Below, in pieces: positions 11,855-23,514 of a DNA stretch of 64,000 bases (within the stretch, counting starts at the first letter, position 1; each line of letters starts with the position of its first letter). Source of the DNA: Macrostomum hystrix (lineage: Eukaryota; Platyhelminthes; Macrostomidae); contig CATNEN010000001.1 in assembly GCA_950097015.1 (NCBI GenBank), positions 4,122,001 through 4,186,000 on the forward strand, in the 5' to 3' direction. The notes under the pieces are model-generated. The model did no database searches. It was not told the DNA's origin and saw nothing but the letters and a program-made list of their open reading frames with translations. A program made the position numbers and the translations under genes.

Positions 11855-12035
11855 GAGTGAGTTGGGTGTCGCGTGGAATGAGGTGGGTGTCGCCTGGAGT
11901 GAGTTGGGTTTCGTGTGGAGTGAGGGGGGTGTCGTGTGGAGTGAGGTAGGTGTCGCATGGAGTGAGGGGGGTGTCGCGTGAAGTGAGGTGGGTGTCACCT
12001 GGAGTGAGGTGGGTGTCGCGTGAAGTGAATTGAGT
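11855..12035 (+). repeat. Intergenic minisatellite, 21-bp unit
   Basis: About eight copies of a 21-bp unit (GCGTGGAGTGAGGTGGGTGT plus C) lie 3' of the minus-strand kinase gene. The core is shared with 10480-10635. Confidence 0.88.
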
Positions 12036-12220
12036 GTGTTGTATGAGGGTTATGTATGGAGTAAAGCATAATTATTTTAATGTATTTTTAACTAACTTTT
12101 AGAAACATTTGGAAATCGAACTGAAAGTTCAGTTCAAAGACAACATGGAACTCCAAGACTATAGTTGGTTATCATATTGTAATATAGTAGTAGCAACGAA
12201 GGCCTGCTCATAATGTGTGC

Positions 12221-15200
12221 TCAGAAGTCGGCAAACCAATTCTGATTTTCAACCAGCTGGGTCTCATTAAAAAATTTGCTCATATTGAAGTCGCTCTGCG
12301 CCGCTTCGAAGAAAAAGTACATGTCGTTGGGCCCGTCTAGAACTGGTTGATAGGCTACCTGAAATTCAATCAGCATACGAGTATAATTATACATATTTCA
12401 GTGCTTATGAATAACGATTTAACGATAAATAACGATAAATAACTTAGAGATAATTTAGCGTTAATCACTTAGTGTCTAAGAATCAATATTCGTCTTAGGA
12501 TTCGAGTTCAGATTCTTTGGATTCTAGTTTAGATTCTTGGGATTCGGGCTTAGAATCTTAGGATTCTAGTTTAGATTCTTGGGATTCGGGCTTAGAATCT
12601 TAGGATTCTAGTTTAGATTCTTGGGATTCGGGCTTATATTCTAAGATATAGGATTTAATATTTGAAACTTGGGATAATTTAGGGAATAACTATATCATTG
12701 GGATGAGAGAACTTGGAATTTACTCTGATTTAAGAATCGCTTATGACACAATCCCAAGTTATTCCAAGCAAGCAGAAGTACTGTTAATGTTTCCTCACCT
12801 GCACAGTTCTGTTGAGCAGTCCAATAAAGTCCACATCCCGAAAGAACGGATGATGCCTGACCTCGTGCACTTTGGTGCGCAGATTCCCCAATCGGAAGCT
12901 GGGATTTCGCATCAGCAGCCGGCGCACAAGGTCCACGGACACGGCGTTGATCTCCGACGGGAACGCCACCTCGAACTGTTTAACCTCTGGATGGCGCTCC
13001 TGCCTGTAGCACTCGGGCCCGATGCCAGCCAGCAGCTCGAAGATGATGACGCCCAGGCTGTACCAGTCGACAGCGAAATTGTACGGCTTTCGATTGAGGA
13101 TCTCCGGCGCGATGTAGCCGATTGTGCCAACCGCCTTTTGATCAGCGATGAAACAGCTGGCGTCCAGCAGGGCGTAGGAGATGCCCATGTCGGAGATCTT
13201 TAACCAGCCATTCTTGCCAACCAATATGTTCTTCGGCTTCAAGTCTCTGTGCAATGATAGTCAAATATGTATTATGCTTTTGTGTATGCATTGCTTTACC
13301 AAGGTCCCTGAGCTCGATTCCGCGGCGAGGCCACATTCATTTCGGGCGTTGCCGCGGACAGAAGGCTTGGTGGCTTGTCGTGCAATTTACGCCATTGAGG
13401 GCCAACCTCCAAGGCCCAGTGAAGTGTACACTGCCTGACGGTAAGAGAGTCCGGGCAGATGTACACACCTGTGTGAGCGTGTGCCTGCGTAAGGTATCTG
13501 TGTGCGTGTGTACTCAGGAGTCAGCAGAATGGGCAGAATTGCCTCCTCGCTGGCTGCGGGTCTAGTGTCATCAAATGATGTGCCATTGGCCGCAGCCCTC
13601 CTGCAATTATTGTAGTTATTTATTTATTTAGGTCGGAGGGTCGGGATCGAACCCCTGACCTTCAAATCGTGAATCCTCCCCTATAGGAATTTTCCCCTAG
13701 AAGCTGATATTCCAGTCATAAACACCAAGTATAGTTACTCATTTCTCACCTGTGCACAATATTCATTCGATGCATGTACTCAATGCCTAGTACCAGCATT
13801 GCGGCCATATATTTCACCTCCTCGTAGCGGAATGTCTTCTTTAATCGGAGGTGGTCGTGCAGGCAGCCGCATTCCATGAAGTCGGTGACCACGTACAGAT
13901 TCTGGCTGCACTGGAAGCTGTCAACTAGACGAATTATGAAGGGATGATGAAGGCAGGCCAGCATGTTTCTTTCTCGAATGATACTATGCGCGCTGCAGGC
14001 GTTGTGCACTCTGTGCTTGTTGAATACCTGTGAGGTATAGGGTTCACCTGTTTGACTGCGCGTGCATAACAGTAGGACTATTTGCAGCATTGCGATTAAG
14101 TATCAAGCAGGTGAGGAGTTTATCAAACAGGTCAGGAGTTTATCAAACAGGTGAGGAGTTTATCAAACAGGTGAGGAGTTTATCAAACAGGTGAGGAGTT
14201 TATCAAACAGGTCAGGAGTTTATCAAACAGGTCAGGAGTTTATCAAACAGGTCAGGAGTTTATCAAACAGGTCAGGAGTTTATCAAACAGGTCAGGAGTT
14301 TATCAAACAGGTGAGGAGTTTATCAAACAGGTGAGGAGTTTATCAAACAGGTGAGGAGTTTATCAAACAGGTCAGGAGTTTATCAAACAGGTCAGGAGTT
14401 TATCAAACAGGTCAGGAGTTTATCAAACAGGTCAGGAGTTTATCAAACAGGTCAGGAGTTTATCAAACAGGTCAGGAGTTTATCAAACAGGTCAGGAGTT
14501 TATCAAACAGGTGAGGAGTTTATCAAACAGGTGAGGAGTTTATCAAACAGGTCAGGAGTTTATCAAACAGGTCAGGAGTTTATCAAACAGGTCAGGCGTT
14601 TATCAAACAGGTGAGGAGTTTATCAAACAGGTGAGGAGTTTATCAAACAGGTGAGGAGTTTATCAAACAGGTCAGGAGTTTATCAAACAGGTCAGGAGTT
14701 TATCAAACAGGTCAGGAGTTTATCAAACAGGTCAGGAGTTTATCAAACAGGTCAGGAGTTTATCAAACAGGTCAGGAGTTTATCAAACAGGTCAGGAGTT
14801 TATCAAACAGGTGAGGAGTTTATCAAACAGGTGAGGAGTTTATCAAACAGGTCAGGAGTTTATCAAACAGGTCAGGAGTTTATCAAACAGGTCAGGAGTT
14901 TATCAAACAGGTCAGGAGTTTATCAAACAGGTCAGGAGTTTATCAAACAGGTCAGGAGTTTATCAAACAGGTCAGGAGTTTATCAAACAGGTCAGGAGTT
15001 TATCAAACAGGTGAGGAGTTTATCAAACAGGTGAGGAGTTTATCAAACAGGTGAGGAGTTTATCAAACAGGTGAGGAGTTTATCAAACAGGTCAGGAGTT
15101 TATCAAACAGGTCAGGAGTTTATCAAACAGGTCAGGAGTTTATCAAACAGGTGAGGAGTTTATCAAACAGGTGAGGAGTTTATCAAACAGGTGAGGAGTT

Positions 15201-17866
15201 TATCAAACAGGTGAGGAGTTTATCACCTTGATGGCGTAGCTCTCTCGAGTTTCCCTAGCAACAGCGAGAAACACCACCCCAAAACTGCCCCTGCCCAGCA
15301 GCTTCTCCAGCCGGTAGCCGAGTATGTTCGGATTCCGACTCGGCGGATTGCTGAACTGTTCCCGCATCCTGCACGAGTGCATCCGCAGCCAATGCTCGTA
15401 GTCGTGAAGGCAGCTCACCTTTTGAGGGTTGGAATGCGGTTCTGTGAATATACAGATACTGGGAGTCAAAGGAAGCTTCTTTAGTTTGCAACCAAATCAA
15501 AAAAATATTTATCTGCTTCCTTTAATTCTCTCAGGTCTGATCTCATCCTCTTTTTTCAAATCTCATCCTCTTTTGTCTAATCTCATCCTTGTTTGTCTAA
15601 TCCCATCCTCTTTTGTCTAATCTCATCCTTGTTTGTCTAATCTCATCCTCTTTTGTCTAATCTCATCCTCTTTTGTCTAATCTCATCCTTGTTTGTCTAA
15701 TCTCATCCTCTTTTTTCAAATCTCATCCTCTTTTTTCAAATCTCATTCTCTTTTGTCTAATCTCATCCTCTTTTGTCTAATCTCATCCTCTTTTGTCTAA
15801 TCTCATCCTCTTTTGTCTAATCTCATTCTCTTTTGTCTAATCTCATCCTCTTTTGTCAAATCTCATCCTCTTTTTTCAAATCTCATCCTCTTTTGTCTAA
15901 TCTCATCCTTGTTTGTCTAATCTCATCCTCTTTTGTCTAATCTCATCCTTGTTTGTCTAATTTCATTCTCTGCTGTTTAATCTCATCCTCTTTTGTCTAA
16001 TCTCATCCTCTTTTGTCTAATCTCATCCTTGTTTGTCTAATTTCATTCTCTGCTGTTTAATCTCATCCTCTTTTGTCTAATCTCATCCTCTTTTGTCTAA
16101 TCTCATCCTTGTTTGTCTAATTTCATTCTCTGCTGTTTAATCTCATCCTCTTTTTTCAAATCTCATTCTCTTTTGTCTAATCTCATCCTTGTTTGTCTAA
16201 TTTCATTCTCTGCTGTTTAATCTCATCCTCTTTTTTCAAATCTCATTCCCTTTTGTCTAATCTCATCCTCTTTTGTCTAATCTCATCCTCTTTTGTCTAA
16301 TCTCATCCTTGTTTGTCTAATTTCATTCTCTGCTGTTTAATCTCATCCTCTTTTTTTCAAATCTCATTCTCTTTTGTCTAATCTCATCCTCTTTTGTCTA
16401 ATCTCATCCTTGTTTGTCTAATTTCATTCTCTGCTGTTTAATCTCATTCTCTTTTGTCAAATCTCATCCTTGTTTGTCTAATTTCATTCTCTGCTGTTTA
16501 ATCTCATCCTCTTTTTTTCAAATCTCATTCTCTTTTGTCTAATCTCATCCTCTTTTGTCTAATCTCATCCTTGTTTGTCTAATTTCATTCTCTGCTGTTT
16601 AATCTCATTCTCTTTTGTCAAATCTCATCCTTGTTTGTCTAATTTCATTCTCTTCTGTTTAATCTCATCCTCTTTTTTTCAAATCTCATTCTCTTTTGTC
16701 TAATCTCATCCTCTTTTGTCTAATCTCATCCTTGTTTGTCTAATTTCATTCTCTGCTGTTTAATCTCATTCTCTTTTGTCAAATCTCATCCTTGTTTGTC
16801 TAATTTCATTCTCTTCTGTTTAATCTCATTCTCTTCTGTCAAATCTCATCCTTGTTTGTCTAATTTCATTCTCTGCTGTTTAATCTCATCCTCTTTTTTT
16901 CAAATCTCATTCTCTTTTGTCTAATCTCATCCTCTTTTTTTCAAATCTCATTCTCTTTTGTCTAATCTCATCCTCTTTTGTCTAATCTCATCCTTGTTTG
17001 TCTAATTTCATTCTCTGCTGTTTAATCTCATTCTCTTTTGTCAAATCTCATCCTTGTTTGTCTAATTTCATTCTCTTCTGTTTAATCTCATTCTCTTCTG
17101 TCAAATCTCATCCTTGTTTGTCTAATTTCATTCTCTGCTGTTTAATCTCATCCTCTTTTTTTCAAATCTCATTCTCTTTTGTCTAATCTCATCCTCTTTT
17201 TTTCAAATCTCATTCTCTTTTGTCTAATCTCATCCTCTTTTGTCTAATCTCATCCTTGTTTGTCTAATTTCATTCTCTGCTGTTTAATCTCATTCTCTTC
17301 TGTCAAATCTCATCCTTGTTTGTCTAATTTCATTCTCTTCTGTTTAATCTCATCCTCTTTTTTTCAAATCTCATTCTCTTTTGTCTAATCTCATCCTCTT
17401 TTGTCTAATCTCATCCTTGTTTGTCTAATTTCATTCTCTGCTGTTTAATCTCATTCTCTTCTGTCAAATCTCATCCTTGCTTGTCTAATCTCATTCTCTT
17501 TTGTCAAATCTCATCCTTGTTTGTCAAATCTCATTCTCTTTTGTCAAATCTCATCCTCTCAAATCGAGTCTCATCCTCTCACGTCCAATCTCATCCTCTC
17601 AGTCTAATTTCAGCCTATTTCGTCTAATTAGACATTTTCTCGTCTAATCTCATGAACTCTCAATCTCATCTAGACGGATGTCTTTCATCTAATTCCACTT
17701 TTCTAACCTTATCTCATATGAAACATCTCTCAGGTAATATAAATTATCTAATCTCATATTCTCATATAATTTTAAACTCTCCAATCTTATACCATCAAAA
17801 ACTTACCGGCTTATCAGCATCCATGCTGCCAATCACTTTGTTTTTGCAGTTGCAGGCGCGAAGCAT
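12221..17866 (-). CDS. Divergent PKA-type AGC serine/threonine kinase
   Basis: Five minus-strand exons: 17866-17807, 15418-15227, 14027-13750, 13246-12799, 12358-12221. They are phase-consistent and give 371 aa (PKA catalytic subunits are ~350). Seen: glycine loop GRGSFGVV (62-69), Lys84 in YAIK, helix-C Glu103 (19 residues on, as in PKA), HRDLKPKN with catalytic Asp178, metal-binding Asp196 in DMG, APE (223-225), VDW, RLGNL, and a C-terminal tail with GPND ending in FADF, like the PKA FSEF terminus. Odd: DFG is DMG; the PKA substrate-Arg acceptors Glu127 and Glu170 align with Cys139 and Lys182; the activation-loop Thr197 aligns with Lys214; GTPEY is GTIGY; the activation loop is five residues longer. 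ATP-site residues are intact, so activity is plausible but specificity and regulation should differ from PKA. No N-myristoylation Gly2. The first exon is the least certain part. Confidence 0.88.
12500..12645 (-). repeat. Minisatellite in last intron of the kinase gene
   Basis: About three copies of a 42-bp unit containing TTAGATTCTTGGGATTCGGG (plus strand) lie within intron 12359-12798. Confidence 0.85.
13300..13620 (+). mobile_element. tRNA-derived SINE, family A, copy 2
   Basis: This copy is truncated at the 5' end and starts inside the tRNA-like head near the B box (GAGCTCGATTCC). It then carries the full body shared with 3520-3827 and 20397-20755 and ends in a TTATTTATTTA tail. It lies antisense within kinase intron 13247-13749. 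Confidence 0.85.
13631..13690 (-). mobile_element. tRNA-like head of SINE family B (fragment)
   Basis: On the minus strand, TTCACGATTTGAAGGTCAGG followed by GGTTCGATCCCGAC matches the head of the SINE at 59160 (GACTCACGACTTAAAGGTCG, GGTTCGATTCCCGAC). Only about 60 bp remain, abutting the tail of the family A SINE. Confidence 0.6.
14098..15226 (-). repeat. 20-bp minisatellite filling kinase intron 2
   Basis: About 56 copies of the plus-strand unit CAGGTGAGGAGTTTATCAAA (transcript sense TTTGATAAACTCCTCACCTG) differ mainly by a GTGAG/GTCAG change. A 300-bp higher-order duplication is visible (blocks near 14351 and 14651 repeat the same variant order). The array runs into the 5' splice site: the intron begins GTGATAAACTCC, itself a diverged unit. 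Confidence 0.96.
15535..17600 (-). repeat. 20-bp minisatellite with higher-order structure in kinase intron 1
   Basis: Plus-strand units such as TCTCATCCTCTTTTGTCTAA and TTTCATTCTCTGCTGTTTAA alternate in longer blocks. A 262-bp block is duplicated: 16736-16924 and 16998-17186 read the same in one frame. On the transcript this is a purine-rich array. Confidence 0.95.
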
Positions 17867-18079
17867 GATGAAAAAAAGTATTTGTTTTTATATATTATAT
17901 CACTTTATATGGACTTAATAAAAACATCTTAAAATTCGAAAGCAAAGCAAGAAGTTTCTCGAAAATTGAAAAAAAACTAAGCTGAATAAATTTAAGGCTG
18001 TATTACTCTTTTGTCTATGGTCGAAACTGTAAGGCACTAAACCCAAAGACAACTTGATAACTCAAGACCGGAAACGAGC

Positions 18080-20375
18080 TAGGCCTCAACCCCTCACTAG
18101 AATACAACCCCTCACTAGGCTACAACCCCTCACTAGAATACAACCCCTCACTAGGCTACAACCCCTCACTAGGCTACAACCCCTCACTAGGCTACAACCC
18201 CTCACTAGGCTACAACCCCTCACTAGGCCACAACCCCTCACTAGGCTACAACCCCTCACTAGGCCACAACCCCTCACTAGGCTACAACCCCTCACTAGGC
18301 TACAACCCCTCACTAGGCTACAACCCTCGCTAGGCCACAACCCCTCACTAGGCTACAACACCTCACTAGGCCACAACCCTCACTAGGCTACAACCCCTCA
18401 CTAGAATACAACCCCTCACTAGGCTACAACCCCTCACTAGGCCACAACCCCTCACTAGGCTACAACCCCTCACTAGGCTACAACCCCTCACTAGGCTACA
18501 ACCCTCGCTAGGCTACAACCCCTCACTAGGCTACAACCCCTCACTAGGCTACAACCCCTCACTAGGCTACAACCCCTCACTAGGCTACAACCCCTCACTA
18601 GGCTACAACCCTCGCTAGGCCACAACCCCTCACTAGGCTACAACCCCTCACTAGGCTACAACCCCTCACTAGGCCACAACCCCTCACTAGGCTACAACCC
18701 CTCACTAGGCTACAACCCCTCACTAGGCCACAACCCCTCACTAGACTACAACCCCTCACTAGGCCACAACCCCTCACTAGGCTACAACCCCTCACTAGGC
18801 CACAACCCCTCACTAGAATACAACCCCTCACTAGGCTACAACCCCTCACTAGGCCACAACCCCTCACTAGGCTACAACCCCTCACTAGGCTACAACACCT
18901 CACTAGGCCACAACCCTCACTAGGCTACAACCCCTCACTAGAATACAACCCCTCACTAGGCTACAACCCCTCACTAGGCCACAACCCCTCACTAGGCCAC
19001 AACCCCTCACTAGGCTACAACCCCTCACTAGGCTACAACCCTCGCTAGGCCACAACCCCTCACTAGGCTACAACCCCTCACTAGGCTACAACCCCTCACT
19101 AGGCCACAACCCCTCACTAGGCTACAACCCCTCACTAGGCTACAACCCCTCACTAGGCCACAACCCCTCACTAGGCTACAACCCCTCACTAGGCCACAAC
19201 CCCTCACTAGGCTACAACCCCTCACTAGGCCACAACCCCTCACTAGAATACAACCCCTCACTAGGCTACAACCCCTCACTAGGCTACAACCCCTCACTAG
19301 GCTACAACCCCTCACTAGGCTACAACCCCTCACTAGGCTACAACCCCTCACTAGGCTACAACCCCTCACTAGGCCACAACCCCTCACTAGGCTACAACCC
19401 CTCACTAGGCCACAACCCCTCACTAGGCTACAACCCCTCACTAGGCCACAACCCCTCACTAGGCTACAACCCCTCACTAGGCTACAACCCCTCACTAGGC
19501 TACAACCCCTCACTAGGCTACAACCCCTCACTAGGCTACAACCCTCGCTAGGCCACAACCCCTCACTAGGCTACAACCCCTCACTAGGCTACAACCCCTC
19601 ACTAGGCCACAACCCCTCACTAGGCTACAACCCCTCACTAGGCTACAACCCCTCACTAGGCCACAACCCCTCACTAGAATACAACCCCTCACTAGGCTAC
19701 AACCCCTCACTAGGCCACAACCCCTCACTAGGCTACAACCCCTCACTAGGCCACAACCCCTCACTAGGCTACAACCCCTCACTAGGCTACAACCCCTCAC
19801 TAGGCCACAACCCCTCACTAGACTACAACCCCTCACTAGGCCACAACCCCTCACTAGGCTACAACCCCTCACTAGGCCACAACCCCTCACTAGAATACAA
19901 CCCCTCACTAGGCTACAACCCCTCACTAGGCTACAACCCCTCACTAGGCTACAACCCCTCACTAGAATACAACCCCTCACTAGGCTACAACCCCTCACTA
20001 GAATACAACCCCTCACTAGGCTACAACCCCTCACTAGGCCACAACCCCTCACTAGGCTACAACCCCTCACTAGGCTACAACCCCTCACTAGGCTACAACC
20101 CTCGCTAGGCTACAACCCCTCACTAGGCTACAACCCCTCACTAGGCTACAACCCCTCACTAGGCTACAACCCCTCACTAGGCTACAACCCCTCACTAGGC
20201 TACAACCCTCGCTAGGCCACAACCCCTCACTAGGCTACAACCCCTCACTAGGCAACCCCTCACTAGGCTACAACCCCTCACTAGGCCACAACCCCTCAAT
20301 AGGCTACAACCCCTCACTAGGCCACAACCCCTCACTAGGCTACAACCCCTCACTATAGGCTACAACCCTCTGGAC
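18080..20375. repeat. 18-bp minisatellite upstream of the kinase gene
   Basis: About 125 copies of CACTAGGCTACAACCCCT show three recurrent variants (GGCTAC, GGCCAC, GAATAC). A shorter ACCCTCGCTAGG junction recurs near 18320, 18610, 19042, 19545 and 20100, indicating block duplications. It begins about 215 bp upstream of the kinase ATG. Confidence 0.97.
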
Positions 20376-20396
20376 TACAACCCCCTTGTCCTTGGG

Positions 20397-20755
20397 AGTC
20401 GGTGGCAGAGCGGCTAACGCGTTTGCCTCTCGCACGACGGTCCCTAAGTTCGATTCCACGGCGAGGCCACATTTATCTGTAGCGCAGCCGCGAAGAGAAG
20501 GTTTGGGGGGCTTGTCGTGTAATTTACGCCATTGAGGGCCAACCTCCAAGGCCCAGTGAAGTGTACACTGCCTGACGGTAAGAAAGTCCGGGCAGATGTA
20601 CACACCTGTGTGAGTGTAATGCCTGCGTACTGTATTTGTGTGCTTTCTGCTTAGGAGTCAGCGAAATGGGCAGAATTGCCTACTCGCTGGTTGCGGGTCT
20701 AGTGTCACCGAATGATGTGCCATTGCCCGCAGCCCTCCTTCAATTATTATACTAT
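20397..20755 (+). mobile_element. tRNA-derived SINE, family A, copy 3 (most complete)
   Basis: The head reads GGTGGCAGAGCGGCTAACGC with B box AAGTTCGATTCC. The body shared with 3520-3827 and 13300-13620 follows and ends with CAATTATTATACTATTATA. It is inserted within tandem-repeat DNA: the 18-bp array is on its left and a related 37-bp array on its right. Confidence 0.88.
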
Positions 20756-20759
20756 TATA

Positions 20760-21345
20760 TTGGCTACAACCTCTTACTAGGCTGCAACGCCCTATTGTAT
20801 GCCACAGTCCTTACTAGGCTGCAACGCCCTATTGTATGCTACAGTCCTTACTAGGCTGCAACGCCCTATTGTATGCTACAGTCCTTACTAGGCTGCAACG
20901 CCCTATGTATGCTACAGTCCTTACTAGGCTGCAATTACGCCCTATTGTATGCTACAGTCCTTACTAGGCTGCAACGCCCTATTGTATGCCACAGTCCTTA
21001 CTAGGCTGCAACGCCCTATTGTATGCCACAGTCCTTACACTAGGCTGCAACGCCCTATTGTATGCTACAGTCCTTACACTAGGCTGCAACGCCCTATTGT
21101 ATGCTACAGTCCTTACTAGGCTGCAACGCCCTATTGTATGCTACAGTCCTTACTAGGCTGCAACGCCCTATTGTATGCCACAGTCCTTACTAGGCTGCAA
21201 CGCCCTATTGTATGCTACAGTCCTTACTAAGCTGCAATTACGCCCTATTGTATGCTACAGTCCTTACTAGGCTGCAACGCCCTATTGTATGCTACAGTCC
21301 TTACTAGGCTGCAACGCCCTATTGTATGCTACAGTCCTTACTAGG
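20760..21345. repeat. 37-bp minisatellite right of the SINE
   Basis: About 15 copies of a 37-bp unit comprise CTTACTAGGCTGCAACGCCC and TATTGTATGCTACAGTC. The first half resembles the 18-bp unit to the left (CTCACTAGGCTACAACCCC), so this array looks like a composite derivative. Confidence 0.92.
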
Positions 21346-23514
21346 CTACGAGGGTATAATAAAAGCATTGAACATTGATAGAACAAAGCATAATTTATCA
21401 GTGCTCTTAATCAAGTAGTTCATTAGGGTCGCCCACCCGCCAATCACCAACCCGTCAATTTACACGTACACAGATCGTCCTGAGTACGTCCTTACTTTTA
21501 TTTGTTTACCGCCCAAGTTAAGGTGTTTGTTTTGAGGTGTCGCAGCAGTGTGTTTTCAATTAACACCCAGCTATCTGAGTTTGACAGTGCCACCTACACT
21601 TGATACCTATACAAACTGTCTTGTCTAAACTGTAAATTTTCCATTATTAAACTAAACTAGTAAAGTGTGCGTCATCAAAGTAAGCATTCAAATAAAATAT
21701 CTTCGGTAAATGCATCAGCGACTGACACATAAATTCTGCATAAAAGAATTAAAAATTAAATTTTAAATTTGAAGCTTATAGTTTTGTCTCGGGTTTTTTT
21801 AACGACGGAAGTGAACAAAGTTTTTGTTTTACTCTGTAGTGTTATTATAATATGACTTAGTTTTACTACTACTCATATATAAAGTTGAGAAAAAAACTAA
21901 TTTTAGAATAAGTTTGTTTTGTGAAGTACTTACAATTTTTAATGTAAAATGCCGACTTAAATTTGTACATTTCTCGGACTCACAAATTGAATTTAGTGTA
22001 TGTGCATCTGTTCGATTCCCGACTGCACATTTAAGACACAACTCTAGCTGAATTGCTTTAGTTTATTTAGCTGGGGTAATTACGAGTAATTTCTATTTCT
22101 TTTGTTGCCAATAATGCTATCATTTTTAAATAAGTTAATGAAGAGCTTTACATTTTTTGGTACTTTCTTAGAATTTGTTTAATAACGTGCAAGACTTGAG
22201 ATAAATAGGGAACAGATTATAATTTCTTGGAAACATAAGAAAATACTTACTGTATACTGATATACTTACTGCAAATAGATTTCTTACTTATAAATCTTGA
22301 AGTTCACACATAAATCGCTTGACTTACTGGATTTATCGTAAAAAAGACTTACTGTAAACCAACTCATAATGTGATACAATATTATACCAACTAAAAATAT
22401 GATCAAAGTGATAATTTTCGGACGAAATTAACACAAATAAATTAATTTGACAGCACTGCATTTAGGCAGAATCGGATATTGTCAACTTAGGACAACAGAA
22501 ACAAATGCTTCAAATAAAAGAATTTCTGTTTTTAATCATTTTTCTAATGAATGATACATTACAACACTGAGTAATTCACAATTAATTAATCCATAAACAT
22601 AAGGTACGTTTTTGTATGATCGATTGAATTTCTATAAAGTTTAAAATAAAATTTTCAAAATTTTAATTTTCCGGATTCGAACTCGGGACACTTGGTGCGA
22701 CGGGTGGACGCGCTACCCCACAGCTACTTTGCCCAACCCACACCAATGCAATACCGTGAACTATTTATACAAAAGAGCTTGTTGAAATTATAGGGAAATT
22801 TTATTGATTTTTTTTCAACCGACTTTGCCATACGACAAACGGACGAAGAACTATAAAAACGACGATAACATATAACAGTTATTTGTTATAAATTAGGGCA
22901 TCTATTGCCTGTAGAACATAAATACGCACTTGCAGAACAATTGGGCCCATAATTAAAAGGACGTGTACAAATGAACAAGTACATATGCACTTTAATTATT
23001 AAACAGAGAACAAAAAAAGTTGATAAAATTCAAATAAAAAACAGTAGAAATAAAAAAATCGAATGTAATCAGCTTGAATACATCAGTACTTATTGTTAAA
23101 CTCCAGTACTTGAAATGTACTGGCGTACTTATATACTCAACAAAACAGAAATAAAAACATTCAGATTTGAATGTTGAATTAGTGTATCATTTTTATACGA
23201 AAAGCCAGCATGTGAAACAATATTTAGAATTTGTATAGCATTTAAACATCAAAATAGAACTAAAACGGCAAGTAAAACAATAAGGTTCAATTTCATACCT
23301 TAAAAATTATCTAGTTGACAATAAAGTCTAATAGCAAATACTTACAAACTACTTACCCATCCGTGAGAGGTAGTAGTACAATGCGCATTTTTTACTTTCA
23401 GGATCGTCATTTTTTCTATTTTGCAATTCACACGCATCAACACTACTGCCGATGAGAACAGTAGTTGAACAAGCATTATGTACAGTATTTAAAGAGTCAA
23501 GACAAGTTTAATAT
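21346..23514. other. AT-rich intergenic region
   Basis: No gene is recognised between the arrays and the 3' end of the ZIP gene. It contains a tRNA-like segment at 22665-22740, listed separately. The 3' untranslated region of the ZIP transcript must extend into this stretch. Confidence 0.5.
22665..22740 (-). other. tRNA-like sequence (SINE head or tRNA pseudogene)
   Basis: The minus strand reads GGGCAAAGTAGCTGTGGGGT, then GCGCGTCCACC, then GAGTTCGAATCCGG. This gives A- and B-box-like promoter blocks at tRNA spacing, but I cannot pair a proper acceptor stem. It is more likely a SINE head or pseudogene than a working tRNA. Confidence 0.45.

Noticed and set aside
14098-15226. CRISPR-like regular array
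   Set aside because: Units are contiguous with no unique spacers, and the context is a eukaryotic intron. This applies to the other arrays as well.
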